Positions 6,056 through 11,900 of a stretch of 12,455 nt of DNA are shown piece by piece. Source of the DNA: Candidatus Omnitrophota bacterium (lineage in GTDB: Bacteria > Omnitrophota > Gorgyraeia > Gygaellales > Profunditerraquicolaceae); contig JAQUOO010000029.1 in assembly GCA_028717055.1 (NCBI GenBank), positions 1 through 12,455 on the forward strand. The letters are read 5' to 3'. The notes beneath the pieces were generated by a model. It did not search any database, had not been told where the DNA came from, and saw nothing but the letters and a program-made list of their open reading frames with translations. The position numbers and the translations under genes are program-made. Every line of letters begins with the position of its first letter. The stretch's first letter is position 1.

Positions 6056-6083
6056 ATTTTACCCTTTACATTAAACTTGTCAA
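6056..6083 (-). promoter_or_regulatory. Promoter upstream of leader copy 1
   Basis: TTGACA (6083-6078) and TAAAAT (6061-6056) are 16 bp apart on the minus strand. They lie just beyond the hydrolase stop, placing the leader element within the first 70 nt of the transcript. Confidence 0.65.
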
Positions 6084-6093
6084 TCAAAAATAC

Positions 6094-6954
6094 TTAAGCA
6101 TTGATCCGGCTGATAATATCCTCCAGCTGATTATTGAATCCATCAGGGTCTTCAACCATCAGAAAATGGCCTAAACCCGGCATAACCCTCAAATGATAGG
6201 ACTTCAGATATTTGCTGTTGATCTCCGGAAAGCTCGGCCATAAATCAGCATTCAAGCACCACAACGGAACATTCACATCCGCTAAAAGCGGAATCACCGG
6301 AGTATCAAAATAACATTCAATAGTGCTGATAGCGATTTGCGGGTTAGAGCGGGAGACATTGGCGATTACCTGCTTGATTAACTTGGGATCAGCGTTCTTA
6401 GTGAACATTCCTGCCATAAAACTGCCGGAATTTTTCACAAAATCCTTCCTTAAAGGGCCCAGGTATTCCTCGGCAGTTTCCCGGCTAACCGGGAACCTTT
6501 CAAAATTCTCCAGCGTGTCGATAGCGACAAGCCCGCGCGTTTTATCTTTGATAAGGCGGTTTGCCTGCAGTATCACTGTGCCTGACATGGAGTGGCCGAT
6601 AAGAATAATTTTATTTTCTTTTTCCGCCTTTACCACCGCGGCCACATCCTCACCAAAGGCTTCCTGGGTATAAACTTTTCTTTGAGAACCGGACTTGCCA
6701 TGCCCTGCCAGATCCAAAGCTATGACTTTGTATTTTTTGGCAAAATAGGGTATTTGTTTATACCAGACACCGCGGCTGCCGCACCATCCATGCACAAAGA
6801 CCAGCGCCGGCTCGCCTTTTCCATAGACGGAATAGGCTATTCTAACGCCATCCCTGGAAATGGCGATTTTATCTTTAGTTACCTGGCTGTAAACGGCAAA
6901 GACAAACGCTGCTAAAACAACCAAAATTCCCAGGTTGCGAAATATTCTTTTCAT
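6094..6954 (-). CDS. Exported or membrane-anchored alpha/beta hydrolase
   Basis: This 286-residue alpha/beta-fold hydrolase has a hydrophobic N-terminal segment (residues 8-23) without a lipobox, so it is exported or anchored facing the periplasm. The visible triad is Ser122 in GHSMSG, probable Asp237 (LNADLWPS) and His263 (GLGHF). HGW at 55-57 supplies the oxyanion region, and a cap of helices lies at about 145-215. The nucleophile elbow has Ser where a final Gly is common. The substrate is unknown; esterase, lipase or haloperoxidase-like annotations would all be guesses. It starts 1 nt after the dimer glycosylase stop, with no clear ribosome site, so it is translationally coupled as the third gene of the smr2 operon. 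Confidence 0.87.
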   Translation of the reverse strand: MKRIFRNLGILVVLAAFVFAVYSQVTKDKIAISRDGVRIAYSVYGKGEPALVFVHGWCGSRGVWYKQIPYFAKKYKVIALDLAGHGKSGSQRKVYTQEAFGEDVAAVVKAEKENKIILIGHSMSGTVILQANRLIKDKTRGLVAIDTLENFERFPVSRETAEEYLGPLRKDFVKNSGSFMAGMFTKNADPKLIKQVIANVSRSNPQIAISTIECYFDTPVIPLLADVNVPLWCLNADLWPSFPEINSKYLKSYHLRVMPGLGHFLMVEDPDGFNNQLEDIISRINA

Positions 6955-6955
6955 A

Positions 6956-7285
6956 TTAAATTCTACAGCCGCACTTTTTACGCTTTAAAATGCTTAACTG
7001 CTCCTTATAAGAGTTTATAAATTGATTTTGCCGGGAGCTGCCGGAAACAAAGTGTTTTGCCAGATCGCTCTTATGCTGATAAGCCCTTATTTTTAGTTCC
7101 TTAACCAGGAGCTCATGCCTTAAATATAATGCTTTTAGCTTGCCCTTCCATCTTAAGGTTTCCGGATGGCGGGAATAACCTTTTTTATTTTTGGTGAGTA
7201 TCGACCAAATCGCGTGCAACTCTCGATGCTCGCCTAAAAGATGGTTCCGGCATAATCTGGCAGGCTCAATATCCCAAATACGCAT
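6956..7285 (-). CDS. Pyrimidine dimer DNA glycosylase (T4 endonuclease V-like)
   Basis: This 109-residue protein matches the Pyr_excise family. The N-terminal MRIWDIEPARLCRNHLLGEHRELHAIW aligns with the QHLMAEYRELPRV region of T4 endonuclease V; the Glu of GEHRE corresponds to the catalytic Glu23. Later LYLRHELLVKELKIRAY matches the helix before the T4 KRGF segment. T4 endonuclease V cuts the glycosyl bond at UV-induced pyrimidine dimers and then the backbone, using its N-terminal amino group; whether Met1 is removed here to expose Arg2 is unknown. It is shorter than the 138-residue T4 enzyme. It lies 11 nt after smr2 and 1 nt before the hydrolase gene. Confidence 0.78.
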   Translation of the reverse strand: MRIWDIEPARLCRNHLLGEHRELHAIWSILTKNKKGYSRHPETLRWKGKLKALYLRHELLVKELKIRAYQHKSDLAKHFVSGSSRQNQFINSYKEQLSILKRKKCGCRI

Positions 7286-7296
7286 TTAGGCCAACC

Positions 7297-7551
7297 TCAA
7301 AATCTGAAATGGACGAATATTCTGCCGAAATTCTTATCGTCTTTCTCTATGCGGCGGTAAAGTTTCTTTATCCGCAGCTCTTCCAAAAAACGCAAAACGC
7401 TTTTCTTTAGCTGGCCGCTTCCTTTTCCGGGAATAATCTCAACTAACTCTATCTTCTTGGCTACGGCCTCCTGGATCACACGGTTAAGCTCCGATTCAAT
7501 CGCTTGGCCATTACTAAAAATATCATGCAGATCCAGTTTGATTTTAGCCAT
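7297..7551 (-). CDS. Stand-alone Smr-domain protein, copy 2
   Basis: This 84-residue near twin of the protein at 3880-4134 differs mainly in the middle (EELRIKK for EQPQIKR). LDLH (6-9) and GKGSG (42-46) are kept, and again Pro precedes GKGSG in place of the usual His. It leads an operon with a DNA-repair glycosylase, which fits a nucleic-acid role for Smr better than the mla neighbourhood does. TATAAT ends 5 nt before the ATG and no Shine-Dalgarno is present, so it is probably leaderless, as for copy 1. The copies are clearly a within-genome duplication or transfer between close relatives. Confidence 0.85.
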   Translation of the reverse strand: MAKIKLDLHDIFSNGQAIESELNRVIQEAVAKKIELVEIIPGKGSGQLKKSVLRFLEELRIKKLYRRIEKDDKNFGRIFVHFRF

Positions 7552-7556
7552 AAATC

Positions 7557-7585
7557 ATTATACCGCTCTCAAACAAAAATCCCAA
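7557..7585 (-). promoter_or_regulatory. Promoter of smr2, -35 inside a terminator
   Basis: TTGGGA (7585-7580) and TATAAT (7562-7557) are 17 bp apart, identical in hexamers and spacing to the promoter of the YkgJ-like gene. The -35 is within the 3' arm of the hairpin at 7579-7605. Confidence 0.6.
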
Positions 7586-7606
7586 GTTCTTTTAGAGCTT
7601 GAGATT
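7573..7606 (-). terminator. Intrinsic terminator after the P-loop gene
   Basis: On the minus strand ATCTCAAGCTCT and AGAACTTGGGAT pair around AAA with one mismatch and one wobble, then TTTTTG follows. It is similar in sequence to the terminator at 5111-5148. Confidence 0.65.
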
Positions 7607-7633
7607 AATTAAGTATTGTGTCCCCGGAATTAA
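7607..7633. repeat. Dispersed repeat, copy 1
   Basis: A 27-nt word containing AAGTATTGTGTCCCCGGAAT; an identical copy lies within 8233-8260. Such words are common as intergenic REP-like repeats in several environmental lineages, from my general knowledge. Confidence 0.7.
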
Positions 7634-7649
7634 ATTAAAATTAGAATGA

Positions 7650-7668
7650 GAATTAAGTATCGCGTCCC
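7650..7668. repeat. Dispersed repeat, shortened variant
   Basis: GAATTAAGTATCGCGTCCC repeats the start of copy 1 with two changes and lacks the rest. It lies between copy 1 and the stop of the P-loop gene. Confidence 0.6.
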
Positions 7669-7675
7669 ATTAGTT

Positions 7676-8176
7676 TTAGCGATTATTTATTACGTGAGAT
7701 ATATAAGTTTTTAATTTTTCAGCGTTACCGCCCTGCCTTCTTCTGCTAGGCTTCACACTTTTTAGCGTTAGTTTACTTTTAAAATTATTTGCGATATAGT
7801 TATCAACTTCCTGCAATCTTGGAATATTACGACAGAGGTGAATAATATGAATTTTAAAATTTGGTAGAGACCTGAGAAATCTCAAAGGCTCAGTAATACA
7901 CTTTACCCCGAGGCCCCTATTTCTATTACGCCTGAGAGCGAAAGCAATAACTATAACAAAATTCAGCATATTTTCGTTATTTGCTTTTCTTGTACATTTG
8001 TTTATATATTTTTTCAACTTTTTGATAACTTCTTTGTATTTACAGAATTCTACAATCTCTTGAAAAGATGAAAACTTTATAAAAATGTATTTTACAGTAA
8101 CTCTATCTTTTAAGCTTCTCAAAACACTTGACTTACCAGAATTCGACCCTCCCAACAAAATAAATATTCTATTCAC
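7676..8176 (-). CDS. Small P-loop NTPase-like protein of unknown function
   Basis: From the GTG at 8176 this encodes 166 residues. That start follows AAAGGAGGT by 4 nt and is better than an upstream ATG at 8218. The product opens directly with a beta strand and Walker A (FILLGGSNSGKSSVLRSL), as in kinases or GTPase-like P-loop proteins. No convincing Walker B or other family motif is seen; the C-terminal third is very basic (SVKPSRRRQGGNAEKLK). The middle is Lys/Arg-rich with hydrophobic strands (MLNFVIVIAFAL, FKIHIIHLC). I do not recognise the family. The gene is AT-rich, stands alone, and is bracketed by copies of a dispersed repeat, so it may be acquired. It may bind nucleotide, but catalysis is unsupported. 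Confidence 0.62.
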   Translation of the reverse strand: MNRIFILLGGSNSGKSSVLRSLKDRVTVKYIFIKFSSFQEIVEFCKYKEVIKKLKKYINKCTRKANNENMLNFVIVIAFALRRNRNRGLGVKCITEPLRFLRSLPNFKIHIIHLCRNIPRLQEVDNYIANNFKSKLTLKSVKPSRRRQGGNAEKLKTYISHVINNR

Positions 8177-8232
8177 AAATACCTCCTTTGGCATTCTCAT
8201 TCTGCATTCCGGAAACACAATGCCTGTCTACA

Positions 8233-8260
8233 GAATTAAGTATTGTGTCCCCGGAATTAA
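8233..8260. repeat. Dispersed repeat, copy 3
   Basis: This shares 27 identical nt with 7607-7633 in the same orientation. The pair directly brackets the P-loop gene (about 600 bp between them). The rest of the gap to 8331 shows no gene. Confidence 0.7.
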
Positions 8261-8331
8261 TCCGTCCCTAACCTACATAAATCTTGATAAATAATTATAA
8301 CCGTCCTCTTTATTTACTTAGTCTTCCAGAA

Positions 8332-8958
8332 CTATTTTATGGGAGGCTTACCTGCATCCGCAAGCTTCTTGTTAAGCTGGTCTCTTTTTCTACCTAGTTC
8401 AGCAGGCTGAACAAAATAGAAATCAAATAAACCTTCTAAAACGTCTAATAACCATTCTGCTTCACCGGGTTCAACATCAACTATTTCTCCTGTATTGGTA
8501 CTTTTTATAGGATGCGCTGCAAAGTTACCAAGCACTCTTATAGCATCCACACTATCTGCTAAACGAGTTGGCAAGGATTTTGTATCCAATAGCTCCTCTA
8601 TTTCTTTGTTAAGATCTGATTTCTTTACTCCCGCTACTCCTCTAATAATATTTTGTAGACATCTGCGAGATAATGCAGCGCTAGCTTTTGGGCTATCATT
8701 AATTACCAAACAAGCTTCTTTATAATCTTGAGAAAAATCATCTGGAACATCTTGCGAAAGAGGTGCTCTTGAAATCCCTTTTGGATACACAAGGAATTTC
8801 TTCACTCCAAACGAAGATTTTCCCTTAAGACACACGATTATTTTCTTGCAAGCTGGACAAATTTGGTATTGAGCCGTCCAAAAAAAATCACAATCATCGG
8901 TTAAATTTCTTACGGCTTCATCCTCATGAAAAGAAATTAAACAATGCGGGCATTTCAT
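8332..8958 (-). CDS. DUF4145-domain protein with zinc ribbon
   Basis: The start at 8958 begins MKCPHC, 11 nt after AAGGAG; the ATG three codons upstream is only 2 nt from that site. The N-terminus is a zinc ribbon with CPHC and CPAC pairs about 31 residues apart. The DUF4145 domain occupies about residues 75-175: EACLVINDSPKASAALSRRCLQNII, then DSVDAIRVLGNFAAHPI. The helical fold and GNxAAH motif resemble HEPN domains; the strictly conserved Arg of catalytic HEPN RNases is not at the usual place, so it may be a binding rather than a cutting domain. DUF4145 proteins often occur beside restriction or other defence genes. It follows the ATPase gene by about 80 nt on the same strand and may be cotranscribed. 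Confidence 0.82.
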   Translation of the reverse strand: MKCPHCLISFHEDEAVRNLTDDCDFFWTAQYQICPACKKIIVCLKGKSSFGVKKFLVYPKGISRAPLSQDVPDDFSQDYKEACLVINDSPKASAALSRRCLQNIIRGVAGVKKSDLNKEIEELLDTKSLPTRLADSVDAIRVLGNFAAHPIKSTNTGEIVDVEPGEAEWLLDVLEGLFDFYFVQPAELGRKRDQLNKKLADAGKPPIK

Positions 8959-9038
8959 ATTTACCATATCTCCTTTTTGTATTTAAATTAATAAAATTTG
9001 CAAAGAAACCTCTTTATGTTTTCCATTATAGATTATTA

Positions 9039-10631
9039 CTACTTCAATTTTTTCCCTAAATTTAATGCTCTTGAAATACCATAAAATATTTCATATCGTA
9101 AATGTGTTTTAACTTTCGGGGAAATGTCTGAAGGATTGCGTTCTCTAAAACAAAATCTTAGAAAAATATCGGAATCTTCCGTTTCTTCAACATAGCAAAT
9201 AATATTTAGCTCATAAAGAAACTGCAAAAATCCATCTGCGGTCAAAACAAATGTTGGCTTCATAATTATCTTTTTTATATTTTCATCTAAAAAATTTGAA
9301 TAATTCTTAAAAGCTTCTAAATATTCAGAATAAGAAAAAGAAACCTTACCTTTAAGATATTCAAAAAATTTTAAAAATAATTGATAATCGGATGGCGAAT
9401 AATAAAAAGCGAGATGATCTTTAATCTCTCCAAGTAAATATTCTGAGTATTTCCTCCTAAAATCTAGATGATCAAAATCATCTTGAGAAAAAACACTATT
9501 TACATTCTTACCTTGTTGGTTAAAATTATCCCTTAGAATAATAAGCATAGTTATAATATCTCTGGGCCTATAATATGAATACCTAAGAAAACTAATAAAA
9601 GACGAATCATTTTCTTTGCCTCTCGAAGAAATAGTATAAGGAAAATAATAATCCCAAGCCTGTCCTTCACTTAATTTTGTATTTTGCTGAGAAGAGAGCA
9701 ACCTATCCGTAAGAGAGAATAATGGAGATGTTCTATACGTATTATAAGTAGTCTGCCAATCCAACAAAACAGAATTATCTCCTATCTTGTTATTTCTATT
9801 GTGTAATTCAAGCTTATCAAAAATATCTGGCCTAGCAATAAGCACTACACGTAAACGTCCTCCAGAATCTTTGATAGAAGAGAAAAAATCATTATTTATA
9901 CTCCAAATAGCACTTGCTAATCCTTTTACGCATTCCAAATAATCTTCGTATGGAATCGAGGAAGGGCGCGTATCAATCCCATCTATAAATAAAACATGAT
10001 TTCCGCTTAATTTAAACACTCTTAAAGCATCTTCAAAATGTTTTTGAATATATAATAAATTCGTCTGAAAACGATTTTCTGTAAAAGAAACTTGTGAAGA
10101 TTCCTCGCCCCCCGCTTTTGCATATTTTGCAATTAATTCTGCTACAATCTTTGATTGCTCAATGACACTTAAGGCATAAATAATTTCAGGAGTAAAAGCG
10201 TTTGCATAATATTCATCAATTGCTTTTTTAAGATCACGGAATTTAGAGAAATTGCTAAACTGAGGAGTGGAAATTTCCTTACGAAATATTTTTTCTGAAA
10301 GCAATAAATATATAATAACTTTCCATATATTTGCATAATCAGAAAGACTAAGATGCTTTTCTTTTTTAAGAGTTATAAATTTTTGATACTCCGTTTCTCC
10401 GATATTCCCCAAAATAGCTGTAGTATTCTTGTAATTGTTATTAATTAAATAAACCGCATAAGCGGTTTTACCTGTACCTTTTTCTCCCAATAAAAAGAAT
10501 ATGTTATTTTGGCACAATTTATCTATGGCGTCAGTTCTCAAGAAGATTTTATTGAATAGCTCTCTATTCTCTTTTCTTTTATAATTCTCTGCGTCTTTAA
10601 AACCAAAATTTAAATTTGGAATTATTTGCAT
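9039..10631 (-). CDS. P-loop ATPase, Sll1717 (FunZ-like) family
   Basis: This 530-residue protein fits the Sll1717-type ATPases: an opening NLNFGFKDAENYKRKENREL, Walker A GEKGTGKT (49-56), Walker B VLFIDGID (213-220), a sensor-like strand RVVLIARPDIFD (261-272) and YYRPRDIITML further on. It is a STAND/AAA-like NTPase with a helical C-terminal region (about 380-530) containing no effector domain I recognise. Family members occur in variable islands and are often suspected of defence roles; the function is not established here. The ATG at 10631 has GGGAG 7 nt upstream. A leader with a terminator lies about 27 nt before it. The gene is markedly AT-rich compared with the mla operon. A DUF4145 gene follows, a possible partner. 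Confidence 0.82.
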   Translation of the reverse strand: MQIIPNLNFGFKDAENYKRKENRELFNKIFLRTDAIDKLCQNNIFFLLGEKGTGKTAYAVYLINNNYKNTTAILGNIGETEYQKFITLKKEKHLSLSDYANIWKVIIYLLLSEKIFRKEISTPQFSNFSKFRDLKKAIDEYYANAFTPEIIYALSVIEQSKIVAELIAKYAKAGGEESSQVSFTENRFQTNLLYIQKHFEDALRVFKLSGNHVLFIDGIDTRPSSIPYEDYLECVKGLASAIWSINNDFFSSIKDSGGRLRVVLIARPDIFDKLELHNRNNKIGDNSVLLDWQTTYNTYRTSPLFSLTDRLLSSQQNTKLSEGQAWDYYFPYTISSRGKENDSSFISFLRYSYYRPRDIITMLIILRDNFNQQGKNVNSVFSQDDFDHLDFRRKYSEYLLGEIKDHLAFYYSPSDYQLFLKFFEYLKGKVSFSYSEYLEAFKNYSNFLDENIKKIIMKPTFVLTADGFLQFLYELNIICYVEETEDSDIFLRFCFRERNPSDISPKVKTHLRYEIFYGISRALNLGKKLK

Positions 10632-10657
10632 TTCAGGCTCCCAATTAATTTAAAATT

Positions 10658-10715
10658 AAAAAAACGGTTCTTTTCTTTAGAATCCATCCCTAGAGTTGCG
10701 ACTTTGGTGCAGCTA
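10658..10715 (-). ncRNA. Leader element with terminator, copy 2
   Basis: Sequence and layout match copy 1: block GCTGCACCAAAGTCGCAAC, then AGGGATGGATTCT pairing with AGAACCGT and seven T. The stem keeps a wobble and one mismatch relative to copy 1. A TATATT (10726-10721) just upstream could be its -10, but the -35 is weak (CTTTAT). It lies only 27 nt before the ATPase start, so premature termination here would silence that gene. Confidence 0.5.
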
Positions 10716-10844
10716 CCTAGAATATAGCACTTTAACCTTGAAAATAAAGGGTTTTTTGCTCAAAAAGGAATAAAAATAAGTCTAGCTTGAGCGGCTGGGT
10801 TGGATGGGGTTTCGAGGGACTTGGAGGCGTGGAGCGGACCGGTT

Positions 10845-10900
10845 CCCGCATCCGGTTCAATTATCCAAAAACTCTTTTTATCCGAGGGCCCGGATGCGGG
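10845..10900. repeat. Long-armed inverted repeat
   Basis: CCCGCATCCGG (10845-10855) and CCGGATGCGGG (10890-10900) are perfect 11-bp arms around a 34-nt AT-rich centre. It is the first of five inverted repeats in the GC-rich, gene-free stretch at 10790-11100. The short ORFs there overlap one another on both strands and show no protein-like features. Confidence 0.6.
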
Positions 10901-10925
10901 AGAGCGACACGCCGACCAGAGCGCA

Positions 10926-10947
10926 GCATTTCCCGCTGGGGAAATGC
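10926..10947. repeat. Palindromic hairpin repeat
   Basis: GCATTTCCC-GCTG-GGGAAATGC has perfect 9-bp arms. No T tract follows, so it is unlikely to be a terminator. Confidence 0.55.
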
Positions 10948-10987
10948 AAGCGTTCCCGAGAAAGCCCCAGACAAGCCCAGACGCGAG

Positions 10988-11017
10988 ATTGCTTCAGCGC
11001 CTACGGCGCTTAGCAAT
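10988..11017. repeat. REP-like palindrome (ATTGCTTC...AGCAAT type)
   Basis: ATTGCT...AGCAAT encloses AGCGCC-TAC-GGCGCT. The wider string GAGATTGCTTC...TAGCAATGACGGG is of a kind I recall as an intergenic repeat in many bacterial genomes. Confidence 0.6.
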
Positions 11018-11024
11018 GACGGGG

Positions 11025-11048
11025 TATCGCAGGTTGAAATCTGCGCTA
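11025..11048. repeat. GGTTGAAA-loop hairpin, copy 1
   Basis: TATCGCAG and CTGCGCTA pair with one mismatch around GTTGAAAT. It is related to the hairpin at 11063-11088, which has the same AGGTTGAAA loop. Confidence 0.55.
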
Positions 11049-11062
11049 CAAGCATATTTGTG

Positions 11063-11088
11063 GTAGCGGAGGTTGAAACTCCCGCTAC
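11063..11088. repeat. GGTTGAAA-loop hairpin, copy 2
   Basis: GTAGCGG and CCGCTAC form a 7-bp perfect stem around the shared AGGTTGAAACT core. It lies 38 nt after the related hairpin, as a degenerate tandem pair. Confidence 0.55.
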
Positions 11089-11117
11089 GGGATGATGGCT
11101 AGCCCTTGTAAATGCAA

Positions 11118-11240
11118 TATAATAGTGTATACTTTAATTGGAAGACGGATAAAATAATGGTGCTTAAGGTTATCCAACTTCCATACGAGAGCCAGGGGAC
11201 TGCGGAAGTAACGCAGCAAAACCTGACTCTTGTTCTTTTA
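11118..11240 (+). ncRNA. Candidate small structured RNA
   Basis: A perfect TATAAT (11118-11123) precedes two adjacent helices. Helix A pairs GGAAG (11140-11144) with CTTCC (11178-11182) and GGATAA with TTATCC inside it. Helix B pairs AGAGCCAGG (11188-11196) with CCTGACTCT (11222-11230), one mismatch, with an inner CTGCG/CGCAG stem and a GAAGTAA loop. A T-rich run (TTGTTCTTTTA) follows helix B like a terminator tail. No -35 is evident and no RNA family is recognised. It may instead be terminator structure for the antitoxin transcript on the other strand. Confidence 0.35.
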
Positions 11241-11251
11241 TGGGGGGGGTA

Positions 11252-11518
11252 TTAGGCTTTGGCGAATCTGTGCAGAATTTCGGAGATAAGGGTCTGATAT
11301 TTGACCCCGACTTTACGCGCCTTCTCTTTAATCGCTTTTAAGTCATCGCCGTTGATGCGCATATTCAGGACCATTTCTTTTCTCTTACGCTCAAGCGAAG
11401 CCACTATAAAATCATATTCCGGGCCGGTAATCGGGACAAATTCTTCGGCATGATCTTCAATCCACTGCTCTTCTTTGCTTAATTTGAACTTTTTATAAAA
11501 GTCTTTTTCTTTCTTCAT
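11252..11518 (-). CDS. CopG/BrnA-type antitoxin
   Basis: This 88-residue protein has a charged N-terminus (EEQWIEDHAEEFVPI) and a C-terminal ribbon-helix-helix-like segment: MVLNMRINGDDLKAIKEKARKVGVKYQTLISEILHRFA. That is the pattern of CopG antitoxins paired with BrnT-type toxins. It should bind the toxin through one end and the operator DNA as a dimer through the other. Its ATG overlaps the toxin stop (ATGA, 11518-11515) and is preceded by GGAGGAAAAAT, so the two are translationally coupled. The toxin-first order matches BrnT-BrnA systems. Autoregulation at the palindrome 11793-11812 is likely. Confidence 0.85.
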   Translation of the reverse strand: MKKEKDFYKKFKLSKEEQWIEDHAEEFVPITGPEYDFIVASLERKRKEMVLNMRINGDDLKAIKEKARKVGVKYQTLISEILHRFAKA

Positions 11519-11777
11519 ATTTTTCCTCCCTCATAGAGCTTTTTAAATTTACGGCTACGGTAAATTGTTTTCAGGAAAATACCTTTATCCTCATAAATAA
11601 AAGGGATAACCCATACATATTCCTTATACTCACATATCAATATCCTCTGGTCATCGCGATTTGGATGGCTGGTAGTGGCTAAAATCTGGCGTTGATAATC
11701 CCATAAAATGTCACGCCTCTGGTTAATTTTAAGCGGATATTCTTTAAAGCATTCCATCTTATCGGGCCAGTAAACAT
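11515..11777 (-). pseudogene. BrnT-type toxin, frame broken by an apparent -1 slip
   Basis: Two overlapping frames each hold half of a BrnT-like toxin. From the ATG at 11777 the first frame gives MFTGPIRWNALKNIRLKLTRG, then VTFYGIINARF and a TAG at 11681-11679; this matches the family's xxWNxxKNxxLKxxRGxxF start. The second frame continues with LATTSHPNRDDQRILI...YVWVIPFI...IFLKTIYRSRKF, the family's HPN...QRI...VPF...FLKTIxxSRK half. Joining them at the T4 run at 11684-11681 with one extra base (or -1 slippage) gives 87 residues, the usual BrnT length. The second frame's own ATG at 11802 lies inside the -10, so it is not a usable start. It is either a decayed toxin, a sequence error, or recoded. 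GGGGAG abuts the ATG with almost no spacing, so the exact start is uncertain. Confidence 0.68.
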
Positions 11778-11792
11778 CTCCCCTGATTCTAA

Positions 11793-11812
11793 GTATATAC
11801 AATTGTATATAC
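11793..11812. promoter_or_regulatory. Perfect 20-bp palindrome, toxin-antitoxin operator
   Basis: GTATATACAATTGTATATAC reads the same on both strands and fully covers the -10 of the toxin-antitoxin promoter. It is a fitting site for a ribbon-helix-helix antitoxin tetramer. Confidence 0.65.
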
Positions 11813-11830
11813 CTTTATATGCTTTGTCAA
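11802..11830 (-). promoter_or_regulatory. Sigma70-type promoter of the toxin-antitoxin operon
   Basis: TTGACA (11830-11825) and TACAAT (11807-11802) are 17 bp apart on the minus strand. A start near 11795 puts the ATG at 11777 first in the transcript. Confidence 0.75.
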
Positions 11831-11900
11831 GATCTTTCTTCTTCATGTCTATCTCCTTTCTACTGCAATAGACGCGGAAAAAGAGAAAATCTAACAAATA

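Noticed and set aside
10845..11088. CRISPR array
   Set aside because: The stems differ from one another in sequence and spacing; there are no identical direct repeats with unique spacers.
10787..11095. Overlapping short open frames on both strands in the GC-rich stretch
   Set aside because: Four frames overlap the same 300 bp, all low-complexity and Arg/Pro-rich, and the DNA is explained by inverted repeats.
11679..11897. A 72-codon frame starting at 11897 as a complete gene
   Set aside because: Its first 40 codons cover the promoter -35, -10 and operator; only the part from 11777 resembles a toxin, so it is treated as the N-terminal half of the broken toxin gene.
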